Shown piece after piece: positions 7,152 through 8,195 of a stretch of 8,195 nt of DNA. The DNA is taken from positions 1 through 8,195 of the forward strand of contig JAAVHY010000018.1 of assembly GCA_014799485.1 (NCBI GenBank), given 5' to 3'. Made by a program: the position numbers and the translations under genes. The number at the start of each line of letters is the position of its first letter. Within the stretch, counting starts at the first letter, position 1. This DNA is from Clostridiales bacterium (lineage in GTDB: Bacteria; Bacillota_A; Clostridia; Oscillospirales; Oscillospiraceae). The notes under the pieces are model-generated. The model worked only from the letters and a program-made list of their open reading frames with translations. It did not search any database and had not been told where the DNA came from.

Positions 7152-7173
7152 CTTGTAACAAACCTGTGTCAAA
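7152..7173 (-). repeat. 11-bp tandem direct repeat upstream of the operon promoter
   Basis: Two adjacent units, TTTGACACAGG and TTTGTTACAAG, agree at 8 of 11 positions and end 7 nt upstream of the weak -35. Repeats with an 11-bp period are typical of OmpR/PhoB-family response-regulator sites, and the placement suits activation. The first unit also contains a TTGACA, but no good -10 box follows it at 17 nt. Confidence 0.4.
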
Positions 7174-7333
7174 TGTTTAAATTCTTTTTAAGATTTCCCT
7201 GACGGCTTATAAGTCTTATTCCGCATGCCGCTTTCTCCCACTTGGCGGTTCTGCATAGCCTGCAAACCATATTCCTAAGGTAATTTGTCGATGCAATATC
7301 CCAACACAGTAGTTTTGTGGTATCGTCAATACA
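7174..7333. other. AT-richer intergenic stretch without a gene
   Basis: I see no gene here. An imperfect palindrome at 7247-7268 (GGTT and AACC, then TGCA with TGCA, around a 5-nt loop with one bulged base) could form a hairpin on either strand, but no T-run follows, so I do not call a terminator. CTTATAAG at 7206-7213 is a short perfect palindrome of unknown meaning. Base composition is clearly lower in GC than the operon. Confidence 0.4.
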
Positions 7334-7690
7334 CTAGCAGACCACGGTGTTCCCCACCGCAATCCTGCCGTAAAATTCATCGTTTTCAAAAATGAACAGC
7401 GCGTAACAGCGGCCATCCACCCAGTCAGAGAGCTCGATGGAAGGTTTGTTGTGGATGTCTGGGCCGATTTTGCGCACGACGCCGGTCATTTCAACGCGCT
7501 TTTCATAGTACCTTTCCGCTGCCGCCTCATACTGCTCCGTGAATTCCCGGTAGACTGCCGCCGCCTCCAACGGGGCGTCCTGAACAAACACAGAGCAGTC
7601 AGGCGTCTCAAAAAACGCGACGCGCTCCATGCGCTTTTTCTGCTCCTCAGGGGAGGGCGCGGGCTGCTCTGGGATCAATTTTTCAGTCAT
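7334..7690 (-). CDS. Short protein resembling the OB-fold tRNA_anti-like family, probably C-terminally truncated
   Basis: A 118-residue soluble protein with no signal peptide or membrane segment. Residues 38-115 resemble the OB-fold tRNA_anti-like family: a helix (DAPLEAAAVYREFTEQYEAAAERYYEK) leads into beta strands VEMTGVVRKIG, PSIELSDW and CYALFIFENDE, and then VGNTVV. In the family the strand after VGxxV normally continues into a further G-containing strand ending the OB barrel; here TAG comes two residues after VV, so the last strand seems to be missing. AAGGAG at 7699-7704, 8 nt before the ATG at 7690, shows that it was built to be translated. It begins 27 nt after the end of the SDR remnant on the same strand. 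Function is unknown, and the family assignment rests on pattern memory. Confidence 0.65.
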   Translation of the reverse strand: MTEKLIPEQPAPSPEEQKKRMERVAFFETPDCSVFVQDAPLEAAAVYREFTEQYEAAAERYYEKRVEMTGVVRKIGPDIHNKPSIELSDWVDGRCYALFIFENDEFYGRIAVGNTVVC

Positions 7691-7698
7691 CCTGCTTA

Positions 7699-7704
7699 CT
7701 CCTT
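7699..7704 (-). promoter_or_regulatory. Ribosome binding site of the OB-fold-like gene (AAGGAG)
   Basis: AAGGAG lies 8 nt before the ATG at 7690, supporting that start. Confidence 0.65.
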
Positions 7705-7717
7705 TTCCGCTTTTGCT

Positions 7718-8070
7718 TCAAATTCCAATGTATTTTTCGCTTGCTGCCCACAGCTCGGCCGCGTTTTCCTGATTGTACGACAGCTCCGAGGAAGGGCAGG
7801 TCCGCGTGCTCCGGTCGTAGTAGAGCCCCGATGCCGTGCCCCACCCTCTGCCGTCACCAGCGCCGCCAGGGCGGCGGAGGACTTTTCCAGGTCTCCCAGG
7901 CGGTGGGGCATGGAGAGCCGAACGAACGCGATGGACGCCTTGATCAGCGGCATGAAATTGGTCTTCATCAACCCTGGATTGAAGGCGTTGACATAGACGT
8001 CCTGGCCGCTTTTTTGCAGGCGGCGGGCCAGCTCGTACACAAAATAGAGGTTGCATAGCTTGGGGCTAGG
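7718..8070 (-). pseudogene. C-terminal remnant of a short-chain dehydrogenase/reductase (SDR), frameshifted
   Basis: The minus strand encodes the second half of an NAD(P)-dependent SDR. One frame reads PKLCNLYFVYELARRLQKSG, then VYVNAFNPGLMKTNF and HRLGDLEKSSAALAALVTAEG (8062 down to about 7846). Homology continues in another frame as GWGTASGLYYDRSTRTCPSS, ELSYNQENAAELWAASEKYIGI and a TGA at 7718. Adding one G to the G-run at 7844-7846 would restore a continuous reading (TAEGWGTASGLYYDR). At the 5' side, the active-site Lys of YxxxK is present in KLCN, but the Tyr appears only in a different frame (RYS near 8073-8080) and an in-frame TGA lies at 8077-8079. The Rossmann part with TGxxxGxG is absent. 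The gene is therefore cut at the N-terminus and shifted, and no active enzyme is expected. Confidence 0.8.
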
Positions 8071-8093
8071 AATATCTCATTCTCTCTCCAAAC

Positions 8094-8195
8094 TCATTTC
8101 ACATAGAGCGCCGCGCGGAACGTCACATTGGGATGGTGGTCATTCCCCGGAAGCGGGTCACGCAGCACCTCTGATATTCTGCGGTCATTCCACGA
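8094..8195 (-). CDS. C-terminal 33 residues of an unrecognised protein, cut by the window edge
   Basis: An open frame enters from the right edge and ends at TGA (8094-8096). It reads SWNDRRISEVLRDPLPGN followed by DHHPNVTFRAALYVK. The frame is open throughout, and the ending resembles the end of a folded domain (a beta strand FRAALYV), but I do not recognise the family. It lies directly upstream of the SDR remnant, so the boundary between them may be a deletion or insertion joint. With only 33 residues, a chance open frame cannot be excluded. Confidence 0.35.
   Translation of the reverse strand, partial: SWNDRRISEVLRDPLPGNDHHPNVTFRAALYVK

Noticed and set aside
7048..7161. N-terminal extension of the adaptor up to 7161
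   Set aside because: The extension is Cys/Ser-rich, would start upstream of the predicted promoter and has no ribosome binding site; AGGAGG sits correctly before the ATG at 7047.
7167..7172. TTGACA as the -35 element of the operon promoter
   Set aside because: The hexamer 17 nt downstream is TGTTGT, a poor -10; the TTGTTT/TATACT pair is better spaced. The TTGACA more likely belongs to the 11-bp direct repeat.
7216..7416. 66-codon minus-strand open frame overlapping the end of the OB-fold-like gene
   Set aside because: It lies in another frame of the OB-fold-like coding sequence and continues into AT-rich DNA with no ribosome binding site or resemblance to a known family.
1..8195. CRISPR array, tRNA or rRNA gene, or complete insertion sequence
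   Set aside because: I saw no regularly spaced repeats, cloverleaf-like segment, rRNA-like stretch or transposase with flanking inverted repeats.

Overview
The window looks like a chromosome segment of a GC-rich, gut-associated, Gram-positive Clostridia member, most likely Oscillospiraceae-like (Flavonifractor/Oscillibacter type). The reasons are the high GC content, strong GGAGG ribosome binding sites, a signal-peptide protein with three S-layer homology (SLH) domains, a MacB-type exporter without any outer-membrane partner, and a bile salt hydrolase. Genus is inference only. Every gene I can support is on the minus strand, so transcription runs from high to low coordinates.

Positions 7718-8195 and 7334-7690 are a small accessory stretch upstream of the main operon. 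It holds the last 33 codons of an unrecognised protein entering from the right edge, a decayed short-chain dehydrogenase/reductase (SDR) remnant with at least one clear frameshift, and a short protein resembling the OB-fold tRNA_anti-like family that stops early. Positions 7048-7333 are an AT-richer gap with a good sigma-70/SigA-type promoter, an 11-bp direct repeat just upstream of it, and a GC-rich hairpin in the predicted leader.

Positions 21-7047 form one tightly packed unit of five genes: a membrane-fusion (HlyD/YknX-like) adaptor with duplicated lipoyl/hairpin modules, a MacB/YknY-like ATPase, a MacB/YknZ-like permease, an 800-residue secreted SLH protein, and a bile salt hydrolase with a complete catalytic set. 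The first four genes are spaced by 9 nt, a 4-nt overlap and 12 nt, with Shine-Dalgarno sequences built into the stop codon or last codons of the preceding gene, so translational coupling is likely. The hydrolase follows after 47 nt with no recognisable terminator.

The working model, which is inference, is a cell-envelope export or resistance system. The adaptor, ATPase and permease form a type VII ABC complex, the SLH protein is its wall-attached extracellular partner, and the hydrolase is co-expressed, which may tie the system to bile exposure. The substrate cannot be read from sequence.
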